DNA from: JANNVK01 sp031430435
GTDB taxonomy: Bacteria; Acidobacteriota; Blastocatellia; Pyrinomonadales; Pyrinomonadaceae
Direction of reading: 5' to 3'
Assembly: GCA_031430435.1 (NCBI GenBank)
Contig: JANPBM010000041.1
Span: 5,410 to 69,409 of the forward strand
DNA length: 64,000 bases
The notes under the pieces are model-generated. The model saw only the letters and a list, made by a program, of their open reading frames with translations, was not told the origin of the DNA and made no database searches. Of the stretch, positions 61,847-64,000 are shown piece after piece. Made by a program: the position numbers and the translations under genes. Position 1 is the first letter of the stretch. Every line of letters begins with the position of its first letter.

Positions 61847-62827
61847 ATGTTAAAAAAAAACAACTTAGCGGTTTTCGCTATGACAGTCATTGGCTTTTTA
61901 AGCCTGTTGACTTCGGGTACTAATGCACAAAAAACCGACCAACTAACTGCAACGTCTGATTCGGATATTGTTGCAAGATATGTTGAAATTTCTTCAATTC
62001 CGATAACCAAGAGACAAAAAGCATTTTCTGATGTTTCAAATGAGATGAAAGCTAATCTCTATAAATTTCATTTGGCATTTCAATTTGTCAAAAATTCAAC
62101 TTTTAACCAGTCTCAGAAAGACTTGATTTTAGAAAGTATTTCTAGTCTTTCTCCTGATGATTATGACCAGACAAAAATCAGCACAAACTCCAAAATAAAG
62201 AATGATGCCATTGAAATAAGAGCAGAAACGCTTTTTTCATCGCGGGAAACATTGGATATTTTTGGAAATCTTGGTGGCAATAAAAGCGATTTAGAGATTT
62301 TGAACAAATATCATACCGTAATTTCTTTCAACAAAGCAGAGCGAGATAACTTCTATAAAAGTTCTTCATCAGAAGATAAAAAACTGATTTGGAAGGTCAA
62401 ACTTGCAGTTTCATTATCAACTCAATACTTTGATAAACCGAAGCAAGATTTTGTTTTGGAGGGAATTTCTCTATTGGGAAACGAGTTACTTTATTCATCA
62501 GTTCCTGATAATAAAATACAGAGTTTGTTGGATGAGTTCCAAAAAAGATCACTATTACTGTTTCCAAAGGAACAGGTTTACAAGCTGTTTGTATCATTAT
62601 TTGGAAATCCTCCAACATGTTCAGTCCAACAAAATGACCCCGTATTGCCAACAACTAACCAATTACAGGGGTATAATTGTAATTGTACGAGTTCATTTTG
62701 GTGCTCAGAGTATGTTCAGGCAAAAACAGCATGTAAAAGAGGTTGTACTGCTACAACTTCCGGATGTGGGATTTTTGGGGGTAGTTCTTGTTCCGGAGCT
62801 TGCAAATCTACTATATTTCCTGATTAA
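61847..62827 (+). CDS. Bacteriocin fulvocin C-related precursor-like protein
   Basis: 326 residues. A signal peptide ends near TNAQ (residue 28). The long middle part (about 30-255) is helical and has no catalytic motif. The last 49 residues form a Cys-rich module with Cys at 278, 280, 286, 296, 300, 307, 315 and 319; the spacing C-x-C ... T-x-S-G-C-G ... C-x3-C is that of the fulvocin C-related family. Fulvocin C is a small disulfide-rich bacteriocin of Myxococcus. TTTGGAGG precedes the ATG. Release of the tail as a mature peptide is inferred. A perfect hairpin and a TlpA-like gene follow. Confidence 0.78.
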   Translation: MLKKNNLAVFAMTVIGFLSLLTSGTNAQKTDQLTATSDSDIVARYVEISSIPITKRQKAFSDVSNEMKANLYKFHLAFQFVKNSTFNQSQKDLILESISSLSPDDYDQTKISTNSKIKNDAIEIRAETLFSSRETLDIFGNLGGNKSDLEILNKYHTVISFNKAERDNFYKSSSSEDKKLIWKVKLAVSLSTQYFDKPKQDFVLEGISLLGNELLYSSVPDNKIQSLLDEFQKRSLLLFPKEQVYKLFVSLFGNPPTCSVQQNDPVLPTTNQLQGYNCNCTSSFWCSEYVQAKTACKRGCTATTSGCGIFGGSSCSGACKSTIFPD

Positions 62828-62836
62828 ACTTCAAAG

Positions 62837-62875
62837 CAAAAGTCTATGTATAATTTAAATCATACATAGACTTTT
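62837..62875 (+). terminator. Intrinsic terminator/attenuator between fulvocin-like and TlpA-like genes
   Basis: AAAAGTCTATGTAT (62837-62850) pairs perfectly with ATACATAGACTTTT (62861-62874), a 14-bp stem with a 10-base loop and a short T-run. The next ATG is at 62883, so the hairpin also leaves almost no space for a ribosome site. Confidence 0.85.
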
Positions 62876-62882
62876 TACGAGT

Positions 62883-63743
62883 ATGAAAATTTTTTTTAAG
62901 ACTTGTTTTTCCGCTGTTGTGGTAACTCTATTATTGATACCACTGCGGCTTAGCGGAATAGGAATGGGAATTGACTTGTCTTCATTGGTCGGGTTTATCC
63001 TGTTTTTTTATTTGACGTTTTTTTTGTTTGTAAAATATAAAAATGAAACTGTATTTTGGAATATATTTGCGGCTTTAATTATTGGTGAGTGCGTTCTTTT
63101 CCCAAACGTCATTTATGATTTGTTTTCTGGGTTACCTTGGTTTTTGCCGCAATTGCTTATTCAGACAATCGGAATTATTTGCGGTTATCTCTACTGGAAA
63201 TTAACAAAGCCATTAGACTTTCTAATTGCCTTAATAAGTTGTTTGATAACAGTATTTATGTTTTTTCAAGGTTTTGATTATTGGCTTCATTATCTAAATT
63301 ATGAAACTTTTACGGGCAAAATAAATGCTCATAGGTTGTCTCAAAGATTTGAAGGAATTAACCAATATAATACTAAAATAACTAATCAAACATTGAATAA
63401 AAAAATAGCTTTACTTGATTTTTGGAATACGAGATGCGGTGTTTGTTTTCAAAAATTCCCGCAATTACAAGCCTTTTACGATAAATATAAAAATGATGAT
63501 TCGGTAGTTGTTTTTGCCGTAAACAAACCGCTTGATGAAGACAAAGAAAAAAGCGCATTTAAAGTTATCGAAGAAGAAAGTTATAACTTTCCGGTATTAT
63601 TGCCGACAGACGAAGAATTGCCTGAAAAATTTGGCGTAAAAGGTTATCCGACAACTTTTGTCATTGATAAGCAGGGAAATGTTGTGTACAAAGGCAGCAT
63701 TGAAGGTGCAGTTTTGATGATTGAAGAATTAAAGAAACAATGA
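62883..63743 (+). CDS. Membrane-bound TlpA-like thioredoxin
   Basis: 286 residues. Five hydrophobic segments fill the first 145 residues. A TlpA/thioredoxin domain follows: IALLDFWNTRCGVCFQKFPQLQAF near 171-194 with the redox motif Cys-Gly-Val-Cys, and the cis-Pro region KGYPTTFVIDKQGNVVYKG near 255-273. By topology the domain should face the periplasm. It probably reduces or shuffles disulfides, and the Cys-rich protein just upstream is the obvious client. Only a weak GAG precedes the ATG, directly after the hairpin. Confidence 0.86.
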   Translation: MKIFFKTCFSAVVVTLLLIPLRLSGIGMGIDLSSLVGFILFFYLTFFLFVKYKNETVFWNIFAALIIGECVLFPNVIYDLFSGLPWFLPQLLIQTIGIICGYLYWKLTKPLDFLIALISCLITVFMFFQGFDYWLHYLNYETFTGKINAHRLSQRFEGINQYNTKITNQTLNKKIALLDFWNTRCGVCFQKFPQLQAFYDKYKNDDSVVVFAVNKPLDEDKEKSAFKVIEEESYNFPVLLPTDEELPEKFGVKGYPTTFVIDKQGNVVYKGSIEGAVLMIEELKKQ

Positions 63744-63758
63744 AGCGTAGAAAAATTA

Positions 63759-63797
63759 AAAAAGCCGTTGAGTAAATATAAACTCGGCGGCTTTTTT
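63759..63797 (+). terminator. Intrinsic terminator after the TlpA-like gene
   Basis: AAAAAGCCGTTGAGT (63759-63773) pairs with ACTCGGCGGCTTTTT (63782-63796), with two G-U pairs, then T. It resembles the mglA terminator closely in sequence. Confidence 0.87.
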
Positions 63798-63872
63798 GCG
63801 TTTTTAAGCAGGTCAGCAAAAGTTTTCCGGCATTTTGAAATGTCTGAACTATTGAGTTAAAAGGTTTTAATC

Positions 63873-64000
63873 ATCATTCATCATTCACAATTCACAATTC
63901 ACAATTCACAATTCACAATTCACAATTCACAATTCACAATTCACAATTCACAATTCACAATTCACAATTCACAATTCACAATTCACAATTCACAATTCAC
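63873..64000 (+). repeat. Long heptamer array reaching the window edge
   Basis: Two ATCATTC units are followed by at least 16 tandem ACAATTC (ATTCACA) units with no mismatch up to the last base. The true length is not visible. Confidence 0.97.

Noticed and set aside
63873..64000. CRISPR array
   Set aside because: The repeat unit is 7 bp with no spacers and no cas genes are near; it is a simple tandem array.

Overview
The window is chromosomal DNA of a moderately AT-rich, Gram-negative-type bacterium. It carries a complete outer-membrane polysaccharide export locus, a heptose pathway, an OmpA-type C-terminus, an mglA/mglB polarity pair, a bacteriocin fulvocin C-like precursor and an HPr-kinase-like/PqqD/nucleotidyltransferase cassette. 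This mix fits Acidobacteriota (Blastocatellia/Pyrinomonadales-like) best. That placement is inferred from gene content only; there is no rRNA gene in the window.

Layout. 1-5.6 kb: the end of an OmpA-like gene, then on the minus strand a peptide-binding lipoprotein, NagZ and MutS. 5.7-28.4 kb: a co-directional polysaccharide locus of 20 genes. It has Wza-like and Wzc-like export/co-polymerase proteins, a GDP-mannose 3,5-epimerase, six probable glycosyltransferases, Wzx, Wzy, two methyltransferases, an HldC-GmhA fusion plus HldA for nucleotide-heptose, the FnlA/B/C route to UDP-L-FucNAc, and a WecA/WbpL-type initiating transferase. 28.4-32.8 kb: a peptide-modification cassette. It has an HprK-like kinase, a PqqD-domain protein with an internal twin-arginine segment and a six-cysteine tail, a nucleotidyltransferase behind an attenuator-like hairpin, and, across tsaB, a PRMT-like methyltransferase with a PqqD-like C-terminus. 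32.9-42.6 kb: housekeeping genes (DUF465, a PQQ-propeller protein, ssb, accA, dnaE, miaB, a bifunctional-nuclease-domain protein, parA, parB). 42.7-45.6 kb: an ISAs1-type element abutting a clearly AT-richer Septu-like ATPase/HNH pair whose HNH gene is cut off at the element's end. 45.7-60.1 kb: an amber-interrupted aspartyl hydroxylase gene, a FAD enzyme, DinB, lysA, an M15 peptidase, a GH3 glycosidase, a VapBC-type module, a sodium symporter, and a yvcK-glmU-brnA-like-glmS series for UDP-GlcNAc supply. 60.5-63.8 kb: mglB/mglA, then the fulvocin C-like gene and a membrane TlpA-like thioredoxin separated by a terminator.

Two themes cut across the window. First, two loci encode proteins ending in a short cysteine-rich peptide. 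In each, a perfect hairpin with a T-tract sits directly before the start codon of the next gene, an arrangement expected when a precursor must be made in excess over its partner. Second, arrays of 7-bp direct repeats recur at gene borders. In several places they form coding sequence: an insertion in lysA, the C-terminal tail of the GH3 enzyme, the end of DinB and the N-terminus of a glycosyltransferase. A long array runs off the right edge of the window.
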